Shown here: piece after piece, positions 1 through 9,543 of the stretch
How the letters are laid out: each line of letters opens with the position of its first letter
Position numbering within the stretch: the first letter of the stretch is position 1
Origin: Flammeovirga sp. SJP92
Lineage (GTDB): Bacteria > Bacteroidota > Bacteroidia > Cytophagales > Flammeovirgaceae
Assembly: GCF_001583495.1 (NCBI RefSeq)
Contig: NZ_LQAQ01000073.1
Coordinates: 1-64,000 of the forward strand
Length of the DNA stretch: 64,000 nucleotides
Direction of reading: 5' to 3'
Program-made: the position numbers and the translations under genes
Notes under the pieces: generated by a model
Seen by the model: the letters and a program-made list of their open reading frames with translations, nothing else
Database searches by the model: none
What the model was told of the DNA's origin: nothing

Positions 1-222
1 TGATTTTAAACTCGCTTTGCTCAAACAAGAAAATCATTTTTAACGGCTCAATTCATGAAATTCTTAACGCTTTTCCCTTCAAGGCCGGGGAGCACTACTA
101 CCAAACTATAATGGAAGAAAGCTCAATGGCACGAATGTTAAGCGTTAGCATCATTCGTGTCCTTCCGATCATCAGAAATCTCCTGATTTCTAAACACTAT
201 AAATAACGAAAACTTAGTTTGC
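1..222 (+). repeat. Dispersed intergenic repeat, copy A
   Basis: No gene is visible here. The segment is the longest copy of a non-coding repeat seen four times in the window (A here, D at 1351-1396, B at 4553-4660, C at 41795-41930). It contains an 8-bp inverted repeat CACGAATG/CATTCGTG, a 7-bp stem AGAAATC-tcct-GATTTCT, and ends with GAAAACTTAGTTTGC at 208-222. The copies are diverged but clearly related. Function unknown; it could be a structured RNA, a processed terminator or a MITE-like element. Confidence 0.6.
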
Positions 223-256
223 AGTGTATTTAGGCCTTTTATGTGTATTGATAGAT

Positions 257-640
257 TTACTGCTGTTTGAAATTAATTTCTATAACTTCACATTTACCAA
301 TAGGCTTCCCTTCATTAAATGTACCTTTTATACCAACATGAATTTTTTCTTTGTGAAAATTAATTTTGCTTTTCCTGAAGATAAACATTCTAGCAATTCC
401 AGTTGGAGGAATTGGTTTTTCATTGGATAGTATGTTACCATCACCATCTTCAAACTCAGGATAAATCATAAAAAGTTGGTTGGACTTTATTGCTTCATGT
501 TGATATCCAAAATCCCACTTAATACCTTGAAAAGCTGGAGATACACGACCACCTTGTTCGGGGTTAAGCAATTCGTATTTTACCTTGAAATCATAATCTC
601 GGCCAAAGGTAATGCTATAAGGCTCTAAATAGTTTGTCAT
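257..640 (-). CDS. Small protein resembling EF-Tu domain 3 (beta-barrel)
   Basis: This 127-residue protein is not a GTPase but looks like a free-standing copy of the C-terminal barrel of elongation factor Tu. The segment around residues 16-45, with the GGRVSPAFQG motif, lines up with the GGR..PFF.GYRPQF stretch of EF-Tu. Residues about 100-123 line up with the GLRFAIREGGRTVGAGVV stretch. No signal peptide or membrane segment is seen. The ATG start is 6 bp downstream of the DinB-like gene's stop, so the two are probably co-transcribed. Function unknown; the similarity was judged by eye. Confidence 0.55.
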   Translation of the reverse strand: MTNYLEPYSITFGRDYDFKVKYELLNPEQGGRVSPAFQGIKWDFGYQHEAIKSNQLFMIYPEFEDGDGNILSNEKPIPPTGIARMFIFRKSKINFHKEKIHVGIKGTFNEGKPIGKCEVIEINFKQQ

Positions 641-646
641 CTGAAA

Positions 647-1213
647 TTATTGATGCTGTTTATATTCCTCTTTATTCTCTTGCATTTGTTGTATGTGTCT
701 TTCAGCATGTTTACTTAAAAAGTAGATATACTCATAGACATTGATTTTACCAAGTTCATTGACGCTCATGGTGGTTTTATAGAGTAACCCTTCTCCGTTT
801 TTGAGCTTTTCTAATTGATTTAAACAGGTGTTGATTTGACTAATCATTTCATCTTTGATTTCCCATTCACTTTTTTCACCCTTTGGTTCCATATGTTTGG
901 GCCTTATCCAATCAAAAGATTTATGGATTCCAATTTCATTAATATTATCAAGGTCACCGTCAAAAGTATTTACAGATTCTTCAAGTGATAAATTTTTGAT
1001 ATTTCGTAATGCTTTATCCGTTCCTTTATCAATGAGAATCATTAGGAAGTGGCTCGTTAAAGCTATATGCTCTAAGATTTCAGCAATAGTCCAGCCATTA
1101 TCAATCGGTTTGTAATGCTTTATTTCTTCTTTTTCTTCAAACCAATCAAGAATATTAGAATGAGTACTCAAGAGGTGAATTTGTATTTTTTGTATATAAT
1201 TTCTTAAGGTCAT
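647..1213 (-). CDS. DinB-like superfamily protein
   Basis: A 188-residue cytoplasmic protein of the DinB/YfiT-like four-helix metal-binding superfamily. The visible evidence is the spaced histidines typical of the family: His49 in EILEHIAL and His169/His173 in the HAERH motif near the C-terminus. It also has the usual pattern of an N-terminal helix, a GWTIAEILEH motif and a final H..RH helix. Members are often bacillithiol- or mycothiol-dependent transferases or damage-inducible proteins of unknown substrate; nothing here fixes the substrate. It lies upstream of the EF-Tu-domain-like gene in a probable two-gene unit. Confidence 0.75.
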   Translation of the reverse strand: MTLRNYIQKIQIHLLSTHSNILDWFEEKEEIKHYKPIDNGWTIAEILEHIALTSHFLMILIDKGTDKALRNIKNLSLEESVNTFDGDLDNINEIGIHKSFDWIRPKHMEPKGEKSEWEIKDEMISQINTCLNQLEKLKNGEGLLYKTTMSVNELGKINVYEYIYFLSKHAERHIQQMQENKEEYKQHQ

Positions 1214-1684
1214 TGAATTGTTGATAAGATGCTTGCTTTTTAAAATGTGTAAGTTAAGTACTATTTGCCTTTTTAAAAACTGTTACTGTAGAGCGACACT
1301 CTTTAACCACCATAATAATCATATATCATTATTGGAGGAATTTTTTAAAATGAGCCAGTTAAAATGATTTTTATGTTTGAGTAAAGCGAGTTTAAAGTCG
1401 TTGAAGTGAAAGGACGGAAATCTAGTTGACATTGTACTTTTTTGAAGTCTTAATTGTTGTTTTTACGTTTTATCCCCCTTTTTATAAACCATTCGCCTAC
1501 CTCGACATTGAAAGGCCATTGAAAGCAAAGTTATTGTAATGCGATCTGATGAGACTTGCTAAGTTTTTGTAAAGCTTTAAACATTGGAATAGGATGATAT
1601 AAAGATAAAATTGTCAGCCGTAATTTCATCATGAGAAACAAAGAGAAGTTCTCTGAGTTTCTAAAACACTAAAATCCAATAAAC
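1214..1684. other. Intergenic region with repeat copy D
   Basis: 471 bp between the leftward DinB-like gene and the rightward T9SS protein. It holds repeat copy D (1351-1396) and a short perfect palindrome AGAGAA-G-TTCTCT just upstream of the 1685 start. No additional ORF with supportable coding character was seen. Confidence 0.5.
1351..1396 (-). repeat. Dispersed intergenic repeat, copy D (partial)
   Basis: Read on the minus strand, this stretch matches the first ~45 bases of copy A: TTTAAACTCGCTTT, CTCAAAC, AAAATCATTTT and GGCTCA occur in the same order. Only the left part of the element is present. Confidence 0.6.
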
Positions 1685-4546
1685 ATGATTAGATTTTTTA
1701 TTATGGCAGCAATGATGTTCGTTGCTACACAGACTTTTTCTGCCACAGGGTACGGTTATAACAATAATCGTATTGCTGTAAGTGCAGATGGGAACAATCA
1801 AGCTGACCCCAATACATGGGGAGGTACCGTGACAGCAACAGCTCCTTCTGCTGATGCAGGCAAAACTTTTACTTACAATGCTAACTGGCAAAGAGGAGAT
1901 GAAGATGATTGGAGTGCTACTCCCGCTGCTTTAGCCATGCTAGCCAATGCTGGATTGGAAGGTAAACTTGTGCATTATTCTTATAATAATTTTATAGGTT
2001 CACCGTCACACACTTCTGCAGTCAATGTAATGAAAGAAGGAGTAGAAGGAGCACTTCAACGTTTTACAAACTTCAACGCTTCTGTTTTTTATGATGTATC
2101 TGCAAATAACACAGCGGCAATCAATCATCTAGCTGAACAAATCAAAATTTCAACGGCAAGCGATCCTCTGTATTTTGTTTCTATGGGGCCCACGGAATTC
2201 CTTTATCGAGCATTAGAAAAGGTAAAAGCCGATGGTAAAGCTTCAGCAATTAATCACCTGTATATTGTTTCTCATAGTAACTATAATGACAACAATATCC
2301 GAAGAGCAAATCACAGAAGAATTGAACATGTATTGCAGGATTTTCCTGTTACAGAAGGAACCAACTTTTTACGAATCAAAGATCAAAATCAGTCTTCAAA
2401 CCTTACGCAAGGTTGGAGTACCAACAATGTCAACGGTGTAAATGATTATACACAATGGACTTGGATGAGAGACCATGTAGACGCTGATGTGAATTTTTTA
2501 TGGGATAGAATGAACATCAACAGCCACAGTAAAGCAGATATTTCAGATGCGGGAATGATCTGGTTTTTATTGTATGGTGATCAAAATGGTAATCCAAGTA
2601 AATTGAAAACGCAGTTTGTCAATGGAGTGGTGGAAAGTGAAGCGCCTGATAGTGATTATTGCCCTGCAATTGAATCGTATGAGACGGGTGGTGTGATGGT
2701 TTTTGAGGCAGAAAGAATTCCTTTAAGAGGAGACTGGAAATTGGGAACTGACAGTGAATATGCTTCTGGAGGAAAATACATTTACTATGATGGACCTAAT
2801 AATTATAATGCTCAGAATCCTGCCAATACTTTGACTTACAGTTTCAAAATCAATACGCCTGGTACTTATACTTTTAAGTGGTTTGTACGTCAAAATGAAG
2901 AAGAAAGAGGAAAAGTAGATGGACAACAAGGGACTGATTTAAGTAATGATGCTTGGTTGAGGTTTTTAGGAGGTGTAGCGTATGTTGGTGGAACACAGAC
3001 ATCGGAATTCTTTAAGTTTTATGGTCGTAGTGATCCAGGTTTCTGGCTTCATGGTGTAGCCGAATTTGATCATGATCACAATTGGGTAAACGTAAAATTT
3101 CCTTCTGCAGGAACGTATACTATGGAAATTTGTGGCCGTTCGCATGGTTATCAAATTGATAAAATTGTAATGGCTCAAAGTTCAGTAGTTAACTTAGGAA
3201 GTTACCAGAAAAAAACAGAGGCTCAAGCTCAAAAATATTGGTCAGAAACAGGAACACCAGACCCTAATTGCGGTAATGATAGTGGCACGGATAATACTGT
3301 GGCATTTGTCAATAAACCAACTTCAGTAGTGATAGGAGAAAGTTTTGATGTTACACTTGCCTACAGTTCATCGACTCAAAACGATGTTATGGCCATTGTA
3401 AATGGCCCTGATGGTACTTGGTTGGCCAATGCGATTCAAACTGTGCAGGCGGGATCAGGAAATGTAACTTTGACTATCGACCAAACAACTGCTTGGGCTG
3501 AAGAAGCGGATTATAATTTAAAAATAGCCATTCGTCCAGTAGGAGGAGCTTGGGATACGAATCTAGATGAAAAAGATGCAAAATTTGACGTCACTTCAGC
3601 TTTATCCAATACGGTGAGTTTAGTGAACTGCCCTGCTCCAGTGGCTACTGGCGAAGGATTGAATGTTTCCATCAATTATTCTTCCGCTACAGCAAATGAT
3701 GTAATGGCTATTGTCCATGATCCAAGCGGTGTATGGTTGGCCAATGCGATTCAAACGGTTCAGGCGGGTACAGGTACTTTGAATCTAAAGGTAAATCAAG
3801 AAACCGAATGGCCTGAAGGTGCAAATTATCAGTTGAAAGTAGCTATTCGTCCAGTAGGAGGAGCGTGGGATACGAACTTCAATGAGGACAACTGTACGTT
3901 TGATGTGATTCCGTCTTCTCAGATCGTTTCTATTCAAAATCAAGGAAGCTTTAGCTATATCAGTGCATCTGATGAAGACAAACTTGCTGTAGTCGCAACG
4001 GTTGGAGTTGCTGAGCAATTTGAATTGATTGAAAACAGTGACGGTACTTTTTCATTCAAAGGCAGTAATGGTAATTATGTAAGTTCTGAAAACGGCAACA
4101 AGGAAATGACTTGTACTAGAACTGAAATTGGAGCTTGGGAAAAATTTACTTTGGAAGATTATGGTAATGATATTTACGCTATAAAAGGCAATAATGGTAT
4201 GTATCTCCGTAACAATATGTTATGTACAAGCGAAGGCGTTTCTGAATGGCAGCAATTTAAGATTCAGTCGCCATCAAGTGCAGCTAGAAAAGCTGGTGGT
4301 GAAGTATCACTTTCTAATAATTTGAATATTAAAATCTATCCTAACCCAAGTGAAGGTGTTGTACAAATTGATTGGGGTAATGCTTCAGCAGCTGGAGTTG
4401 TTGAAATATTTAACCTTCAAGGACAAAAGGTTTATCAGTCTTCTGCAAGTTCTCAAATTGATTTAAGCCAACAAGAAGCTGGTATTTATATTATTCACTT
4501 ATTGGTAGATGGAGTGAATACAACAGAGAAATTACTGATACGTTAG
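1685..4546 (+). CDS. T9SS-secreted multidomain protein, nucleoside-hydrolase-like/CBM
   Basis: A 953-residue secreted protein. Domains in order: signal peptide (1-20). A region of about 25-320 with RIAVSADGN, DEDDWSATPAALAML and PLYFVSMGPTEFLYRAL, resembling the nucleoside-hydrolase-like/DUF1593 fold of polysaccharide loci. A jelly-roll-like carbohydrate-binding domain (about 334-500, opening VMVFEAERIPL). Two near-identical ~100-residue repeats (537-637, 641-741), each with ANAIQTVQAG and IRPVGGAWDTN. A fascin-like beta-trefoil (about 747-861). A C-terminal type A sorting domain (879-953; IKIYPNPS, GIYIIHLL, KLLIR). The sorting domain implies export through T9SS and surface anchoring or release. 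Probably part of algal polysaccharide use; catalytic activity not established. Confidence 0.7.
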   Translation: MIRFFIMAAMMFVATQTFSATGYGYNNNRIAVSADGNNQADPNTWGGTVTATAPSADAGKTFTYNANWQRGDEDDWSATPAALAMLANAGLEGKLVHYSYNNFIGSPSHTSAVNVMKEGVEGALQRFTNFNASVFYDVSANNTAAINHLAEQIKISTASDPLYFVSMGPTEFLYRALEKVKADGKASAINHLYIVSHSNYNDNNIRRANHRRIEHVLQDFPVTEGTNFLRIKDQNQSSNLTQGWSTNNVNGVNDYTQWTWMRDHVDADVNFLWDRMNINSHSKADISDAGMIWFLLYGDQNGNPSKLKTQFVNGVVESEAPDSDYCPAIESYETGGVMVFEAERIPLRGDWKLGTDSEYASGGKYIYYDGPNNYNAQNPANTLTYSFKINTPGTYTFKWFVRQNEEERGKVDGQQGTDLSNDAWLRFLGGVAYVGGTQTSEFFKFYGRSDPGFWLHGVAEFDHDHNWVNVKFPSAGTYTMEICGRSHGYQIDKIVMAQSSVVNLGSYQKKTEAQAQKYWSETGTPDPNCGNDSGTDNTVAFVNKPTSVVIGESFDVTLAYSSSTQNDVMAIVNGPDGTWLANAIQTVQAGSGNVTLTIDQTTAWAEEADYNLKIAIRPVGGAWDTNLDEKDAKFDVTSALSNTVSLVNCPAPVATGEGLNVSINYSSATANDVMAIVHDPSGVWLANAIQTVQAGTGTLNLKVNQETEWPEGANYQLKVAIRPVGGAWDTNFNEDNCTFDVIPSSQIVSIQNQGSFSYISASDEDKLAVVATVGVAEQFELIENSDGTFSFKGSNGNYVSSENGNKEMTCTRTEIGAWEKFTLEDYGNDIYAIKGNNGMYLRNNMLCTSEGVSEWQQFKIQSPSSAARKAGGEVSLSNNLNIKIYPNPSEGVVQIDWGNASAAGVVEIFNLQGQKVYQSSASSQIDLSQQEAGIYIIHLLVDGVNTTEKLLIR

Positions 4547-4552
4547 TATATC

Positions 4553-4660
4553 GTAAACTAAGTTTTCGGCTACTTGTGGTTTTTGGAAATCAGGAGATTT
4601 TTGATGATCTGTAGGACACGAATGACACTATCGTTTAACATTAGTGCCAGTGGGTCAACC
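4553..4660 (-). repeat. Dispersed intergenic repeat, copy B
   Basis: Read on the minus strand this matches the right half of copy A: the CATTCGTGTCC block, the ATCTCCTGATTT stem and the GAAAACTTAGTTTAC end (4553-4567). It sits 6 bp after the stop of the 1685-4546 gene. The stem has G:U-compatible changes relative to copy A. Confidence 0.6.
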
Positions 4661-4770
4661 TTGTTTTCATCATAAGAGAAATGAAGAAGAAGGAAGTTTG
4701 AAAGCAGATCCTATAAATGCTTGCAGAAAAGTCGATTCTAACTTGATGAAAATTTAGTTTACAAAAAATA

Positions 4771-4811
4771 ACCACTCGATCATCTTAAAACTGATCGAGT
4801 GGTTTTATTTT
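4771..4811. terminator. Bidirectional intrinsic terminator
   Basis: A perfect 12-bp stem ACCACTCGATCA/TGATCGAGTGGT with a 9-nt loop is flanked by an A-rich run on the left and a T-rich run on the right. It lies between convergent genes ending at 4546 (+) and 4834 (-), and so can serve both. Confidence 0.85.
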
Positions 4812-4833
4812 AAATGCGGTATTTCATTCCTGA

Positions 4834-6642
4834 TTATTCAATCAAAACTTTCTTTTCCTTAGGATATTTTACTGCATATTTAATAATCAGATCTTTATTT
4901 TCATTAGGCTTTAAATCTACTTTCCATTCTATTTTCCCAGTCAGTTTATCTACTTTGCCATTAGAAACTTCTAACATTTCTACTTGTATTCCTTTTATAG
5001 TAGAAACTGGAATTTGGTCATAGACCATAGTTGAAACTGGATAGTTTTTATTATTTCTCAGAGAAAGTTTAAATGCAATAGTCTCTCTTCGATTGCTCCC
5101 TATAAACTGATTGGCAGAAAACTCTGACAGCTTTTCACGTTTGATACTGATATTATTATCGATACCAAAAGAAATATCTAGAGTATCTTTGAACTGTTCT
5201 GTATTGATATTGGACTTCCCAACGTAGGAGTTCTCAAGATACACATTTACTTCTCCATCAATTAATTCTGCTTTATACCAATCACTTATTTTACCAATCA
5301 AGAATACATTTTCAGACATTTTTGGAATAGATTGGTATTCAAATTCGGCATCAAGGTTTGATGCTCTGAAGCTCATTGTTGTGGTTTTATTATTTGAAAG
5401 AATAGTTTGTGAAGCATCTACAGTATATTCATTGGAAGTTACCCTTTTGTAAGTGATGCCTGCAGGTACTGAAGAGGGACCTTTTCCTGACTTTGTGGTA
5501 ATAACGATGACTCCGTTTGAAGCCCTAGAACCATAGATTGCAGATGAAGCCGCATCTTTTAGCACATCAATACTTTCAATTTCATCAGGATCAATGGAAG
5601 GATTTTGGGTATAAGTGACTCCATCTACAACATATAAGGGTTCTGGCGCCCCAGAAGATGAACTTACTCCTCTAATTCGAATGTTGGACTGAGCACCTGG
5701 CGCCCCAGATTTAACTCCAGCAACTTGCCCTTGCAAAGCTGAACCTAAATCAGCATTTAAAGCATTCGATAAATCAGGATAATAAAACTGTAAATAGAAT
5801 GGAGATAATAAAGGTATTGAAGCTGAAATATTCGTTTTGGCTGTTGAAAGAACCAAGTCAACATCATTCCAATCTACACCGGTATTCTGTCTCACATTTC
5901 CTTTGTACGTTACATTTAGAGGCTTGTCCACTCCTAAGAATCGAATATCATAGGAAGGATACCAAGCGGCGTTATCCACTAAATAATTTAAAGAGATTTT
6001 AGAATTTGTGAATTGATTGGCTTCAACTGTTACAAGAAGGGTTCCTGAAGGCAGGTCAGATTTATTATTAAGTGAAGTCAATTGATTATCTAGCTTATCA
6101 ACTTGCTTATTATAATCCAATATTATTCTCTTGCGACGAAGTAAATCAAGATTTAACGTTTCCACATTATCATTATAGATTGTATTAAAAGTCTGAAATG
6201 TTTCTGGGGTAACATTGCTGTCTTGTCCTGTTATTTTTTTATTGGAATATAAGAACTCAATCTTATCCATGATGATCTTGACCCAGGTTTCCTCTTCTTC
6301 AATCTTGAATTTCAGCTCCTCAATCTGATTTTTTAATTCCTTGATTTCTTTTCTTTTTTCCAATTCATTTAAATAATCATTTTGATGCTGTACCGTTAAA
6401 ATGGTGTATGATCCATCTCCATCCACTCTTATACTCCCTTTTTTGATATAAGGCGATAACCCTGTGAATTTTAAAATCATCTGACCCTTTTGCAGATCAA
6501 TAGATGCTTCTCTTTCAATCTGAGCTCCTTTTTTGAAAACAGTAACCTTATTGATCTCTGTTTTGAACTCTTTTTCTGTTTGCCCAAAAGCATAGTTGTA
6601 AAAACAAATAGCCAATGCTATTAGTGTCAGTTGTTTGTTCAT
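4834..6642 (-). CDS. MuiA-family (DUF4139) protein with inserted TonB-plug domain
   Basis: 602 residues with a signal peptide (1-20, cleaved near FGQ). Residues 25-80 match the N-terminal DUF4140 segment of mucoidy-inhibitor A proteins, and 85-195 form a charged coiled coil. The DUF4139 beta-rich part starts near 200 ([18 protein letters not shown]). At about 295-386 this domain is interrupted by a module typical of SusC/RagA TonB-dependent receptor plugs: [38 protein letters not shown] and [12 protein letters not shown]. The DUF4139 sequence resumes at about 395 and runs to the C-terminus (YPKEKKV). Secreted or periplasmic. No TonB receptor barrel follows, so the plug probably acts as a protein-interaction or ligand module; function is inferred only. 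Confidence 0.8.
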   Translation of the reverse strand: MNKQLTLIALAICFYNYAFGQTEKEFKTEINKVTVFKKGAQIEREASIDLQKGQMILKFTGLSPYIKKGSIRVDGDGSYTILTVQHQNDYLNELEKRKEIKELKNQIEELKFKIEEEETWVKIIMDKIEFLYSNKKITGQDSNVTPETFQTFNTIYNDNVETLNLDLLRRKRIILDYNKQVDKLDNQLTSLNNKSDLPSGTLLVTVEANQFTNSKISLNYLVDNAAWYPSYDIRFLGVDKPLNVTYKGNVRQNTGVDWNDVDLVLSTAKTNISASIPLLSPFYLQFYYPDLSNALNADLGSALQGQVAGVKSGAPGAQSNIRIRGVSSSSGAPEPLYVVDGVTYTQNPSIDPDEIESIDVLKDAASSAIYGSRASNGVIVITTKSGKGPSSVPAGITYKRVTSNEYTVDASQTILSNNKTTTMSFRASNLDAEFEYQSIPKMSENVFLIGKISDWYKAELIDGEVNVYLENSYVGKSNINTEQFKDTLDISFGIDNNISIKREKLSEFSANQFIGSNRRETIAFKLSLRNNKNYPVSTMVYDQIPVSTIKGIQVEMLEVSNGKVDKLTGKIEWKVDLKPNENKDLIIKYAVKYPKEKKVLIE

Positions 6643-6702
6643 CGTTTACAATTTTGTTGAATTCTTAAATGTTGTGTCACTTTTAAGTATATAAGTATAG
6701 TT

Positions 6703-7296
6703 TTATGATTCACTTCCCATTTTTATATAATAATTTGTCTTTTGTTCAGCTCTGAAATCCTCAGTTTCAACACAATCAATTCCATTAATAAAAATAAAGT
6801 TTAAAAGAGCAGAATCACCACTGCAACTTAAAATATGGAAAAAGCTGAGGAAGAGAATCAATCTGTAATGAGAGAAATCTAAAATCAGATATAATAGTAG
6901 GCCAAGACTTATCACCACAAAAGGTAATAGAATGATAAATAAAAACTTTCTTCCACCAATTCTTTCTCTATCACTACCAGCATAAAACATGAATTTCTTT
7001 AACTCCATTCCAAAATAAACTGATTTTGCACCTACTATTTTATAGCCTAAACCATGTAAAAGTTCATGTATTATGATTAAAAGGGGGATAAGTGGTATTA
7101 CAAATAAGAAAGAAATCAAGTGCTCATTCTCATTAGTCCTAAAAAGTTGTATAAAATCATACACTACTTGTGCTATAAATAGAATAGAAATGATGATTTG
7201 TAGTGCACTATACAGTCTTATAAGTAATGATTTATTTTTCAGTTGTTCTATGAGAAAATGTTTAAAATCCTCATGTTTTATAGTAATCGTTCTCAT
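6703..7296 (-). CDS. DUF3267-family membrane zinc metalloprotease-like protein
   Basis: The reading frame can be extended to a TTG at 7347, but the ATG at 7296 is the better start and gives 197 residues. Several hydrophobic segments surround an HExxH motif within IIIHELLHGLG, followed by a conserved-looking ELKKFMFY segment. This is the pattern of DUF3267 putative membrane metalloproteases related to site-2-type peptidases. Substrate unknown. It follows the MuiA-like gene in orientation (same strand, 60 bp upstream of it), but a shared transcript is not certain. Confidence 0.7.
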   Translation of the reverse strand: MRTITIKHEDFKHFLIEQLKNKSLLIRLYSALQIIISILFIAQVVYDFIQLFRTNENEHLISFLFVIPLIPLLIIIHELLHGLGYKIVGAKSVYFGMELKKFMFYAGSDRERIGGRKFLFIILLPFVVISLGLLLYLILDFSHYRLILFLSFFHILSCSGDSALLNFIFINGIDCVETEDFRAEQKTNYYIKMGSES

Positions 7297-7510
7297 TTCA
7301 AACAGATGAGTAATAGAAGTGTCTTTAATGTTTATAAAAAATCTCAACCTTAATCATTGAGTGGAAATTCAGTATTAAAAATTTTACAGCCTTTGTTTAT
7401 TTTATGAAAGTCTTGAATCCTTTACAATGTTGCTTTCCATATGAACTTATATCTGAAAAAGGCAAGATAAAATAGAGTATCAAAAACCGAAAATTTTCTT
7501 TGATTGTTTT

Positions 7511-7536
7511 AGAGCATGTTTCAAACATGCTCTTAG
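7511..7536. repeat. Perfect palindromic repeat downstream of 7539 gene
   Basis: AGAGCATGTTT-C-AAACATGCTCT is a perfect inverted repeat immediately after the stop of the flavin-reductase-like gene. It may act as a hairpin terminator, but there is no clear T-run on the minus strand. A near-identical copy lies at 19450-19474, so this is a small dispersed palindromic element. Confidence 0.6.
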
Positions 7537-7538
7537 AA

Positions 7539-8084
7539 TTAATCCTCAAAAATTTTGGTCTCAAATCCATCGATACTTTTTGAATTTTTATCTTTCCAAT
7601 AGTTCTCAATTCTATCCTTTCCTTGTTTTTCTGCCCAGTCATTTAATATGGAACGGTCCTCTTTATAATCCATGAATGGAACCCCGAAACCACATGAAGT
7701 TTGAACCAAGTCAATCTCCATTTCAATAATCTGTCTAGCCCCAATATTTTCGGGGAATAAATCAGCGTATTGATGGAATTGTTTATCTCTTTGATGATAA
7801 ATAGTTGCTGTTCCATAAAGTCTCAAAATTAATGGTTTTCCATCAAAAGCACAGAACATAATTGTCATTCTATTATTGATTAATAGATGTGCCGCAGTTT
7901 CATTTCCACTTCCCGTTAGGTTCAGCCAAACTATTTTATTTTGGTCCATCACTCTAAATGAATCAGTACCTTTTGGAGAAATATTTACTCTGCCTTCATC
8001 AGCCGCCGTTCCCACAAAAAAGATCTTCTGATCTTCAATAAAACTTTTTAGTTCTGGCGTAATAAAATCTAATTTCTTTCCCAT
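7539..8084 (-). CDS. Pyridoxamine 5'-phosphate oxidase-family flavoprotein
   Basis: 181 residues of the split-barrel PNPOx-like family. Visible features are the N-terminal helix LKSFIEDQKIFFVGTAA, the GRVNISPKG strand-turn typical of FMN-binding members, the W-x-N-x-x-G-S-G-N-E segment (WLNLTGSGNETAAHL) and PLILRLYGTATI. Such proteins bind FMN, F420 or heme and reduce small molecules; the true substrate cannot be read from sequence. Monocistronic, with a palindromic repeat right after the stop. Confidence 0.8.
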   Translation of the reverse strand: MGKKLDFITPELKSFIEDQKIFFVGTAADEGRVNISPKGTDSFRVMDQNKIVWLNLTGSGNETAAHLLINNRMTIMFCAFDGKPLILRLYGTATIYHQRDKQFHQYADLFPENIGARQIIEMEIDLVQTSCGFGVPFMDYKEDRSILNDWAEKQGKDRIENYWKDKNSKSIDGFETKIFED

Positions 8085-8340
8085 TTTTAATTCATGAATT
8101 TAGTAACAATGCAATTGCCAAGCTGAATGAATTGATGCTTATAAACACACCACTCATTATTTTAAATTTAGCTTAATAAGAGTTCGTGTGCAAGAAACCT
8201 TGGAGATCGCAATGTAAATTTAAAGAATAGGCGAGTTCAACTTAATATTGATATAGAATGCTTTTCAATAATTAGTTTGAAGATGGCAATTTCGCTTTCT
8301 GTCCTAATATTTAGAAATAAAATGATAAGAGCGAAAGGAG

Positions 8341-9018
8341 TTATGTTATTGCTTTAAGTTTTTTTCTTTGAGTAATATTGGGGTCTGTTTTTCTAACTAA
8401 TTCTTCTAAAATATCTTTTTTAGTCACTAATTCTCTACCAATAATTTCTGCTCTCTTAACATTCCAGAATTTTGGTATTTGCAATTTTCCTTTACTGAAT
8501 GAATATAAATAAGATAGTTCAAAAAATTGTATTATAGAATTCAAAGTCCAGAATAAAGAAGCTCTACTGATTTTAAAACCGAGTCTCTCGGCTGTTCTTT
8601 TGTTAAAAAAATAACTGTTGCCAACTATTTTTACATCGGGTGATAGTTCATTATTTTCAATCCTATTAATGATTGTAATTAGAGCCTTAAAATAGTGGTG
8701 AAGCATCGTTTTTTGTACATAACTTCCGCGGTCAGACCATTTGAAGTTTACAAAATAATCAAAGGTGGTGATGTTATGCAGGTCATATTTTTTATCGGTT
8801 TGAACCGTAGAAATAACATAGGGGTTTAAATATTTATAGTACCCCATTAATTTGAATAGAGGAACACTACTAAAATTGATAATTGGTGTTAAAAATGGAA
8901 AAAATAGAAGACCAAATGAATTTTGTAAAAGTGGTAAAACAATCTTAAAACCTGTAGTAATTAAAATAATTGCAATGATCCATTGCACAAGCTTTGGAAG
9001 TTCATAATATCTTTTCAT
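8341..9018 (-). CDS. Unknown membrane-associated protein
   Basis: A 225-residue protein not recognised. The N-terminus carries one or two hydrophobic segments (about 12-33 and 35-55). The remainder is soluble and basic, ending in a lysine/arginine-rich tail. No catalytic motif seen. ATG start at 9018. It stands alone: 256 bp separate it from the gene at 7539-8084 and about 210 bp from 9227-9541, and neither gap shows an obvious gene. The fragment AAATTTAGTTTAC at 9163-9175 is related to the end of the dispersed repeat. Confidence 0.55.
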   Translation of the reverse strand: MKRYYELPKLVQWIIAIILITTGFKIVLPLLQNSFGLLFFPFLTPIINFSSVPLFKLMGYYKYLNPYVISTVQTDKKYDLHNITTFDYFVNFKWSDRGSYVQKTMLHHYFKALITIINRIENNELSPDVKIVGNSYFFNKRTAERLGFKISRASLFWTLNSIIQFFELSYLYSFSKGKLQIPKFWNVKRAEIIGRELVTKKDILEELVRKTDPNITQRKKLKAIT

Positions 9019-9226
9019 TCAAGTAATTGTTAGTTTATTCTTTTCTGAGAATTGTTTATAAAGAGCTTTAAGCTGATTCAATATTATGCTACTGAAATCA
9101 TAATTCAAAGTTAATAGGAAAGCTAAACATTACTTGTGAATTACATTATTTAATGTGTTATAAATTTAGTTTACAGTTCATAAGAGGCTTTTAATTAGTA
9201 TCGTAAAATAAATACATCTCTTCTTT

Positions 9227-9541
9227 TTATAAGAAATAGAAATCCAAAACTAAGCTTATAATCGTAATATCAAGAAAGAGGATAACATAATCTATCCATG
9301 TTCCTTTTCCTTTGATAATCGTTGTCATCAACAGTCCAAAACCTCCCAATGCAGGAAAAAGAAGTGCAGGCCATTTTGCCCAAACAAAACTTTGCCAAAG
9401 AAGAAGGACAATCAATGCGTTGATAAAAACAAAAGCTAAAACACCCGTTGAATTGGGTGCTTCGACTTTTTTTAATTTTTGAAAAGAGATAATATGTGCG
9501 GTTGCATTGGCAATGAACAATGCGATGATTGTAGTTGACAT
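9227..9541 (-). CDS. Small four-helix membrane protein, last gene of aldehyde operon
   Basis: 104 residues forming about four hydrophobic helices (AIIALFIANATAH-like start, LAFVFINALIVLLLW, ALLFPALGGFGLLM, YVILFLDITIISLVL). No family recognised. It starts 2 bp after the SDR stop, so it is the last gene of the operon that begins with the aldehyde dehydrogenase at 13350. A role as an accessory transporter or membrane partner is only inferred from position. Confidence 0.65.
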   Translation of the reverse strand: MSTTIIALFIANATAHIISFQKLKKVEAPNSTGVLAFVFINALIVLLLWQSFVWAKWPALLFPALGGFGLLMTTIIKGKGTWIDYVILFLDITIISLVLDFYFL

Positions 9542-9543
9542 TC

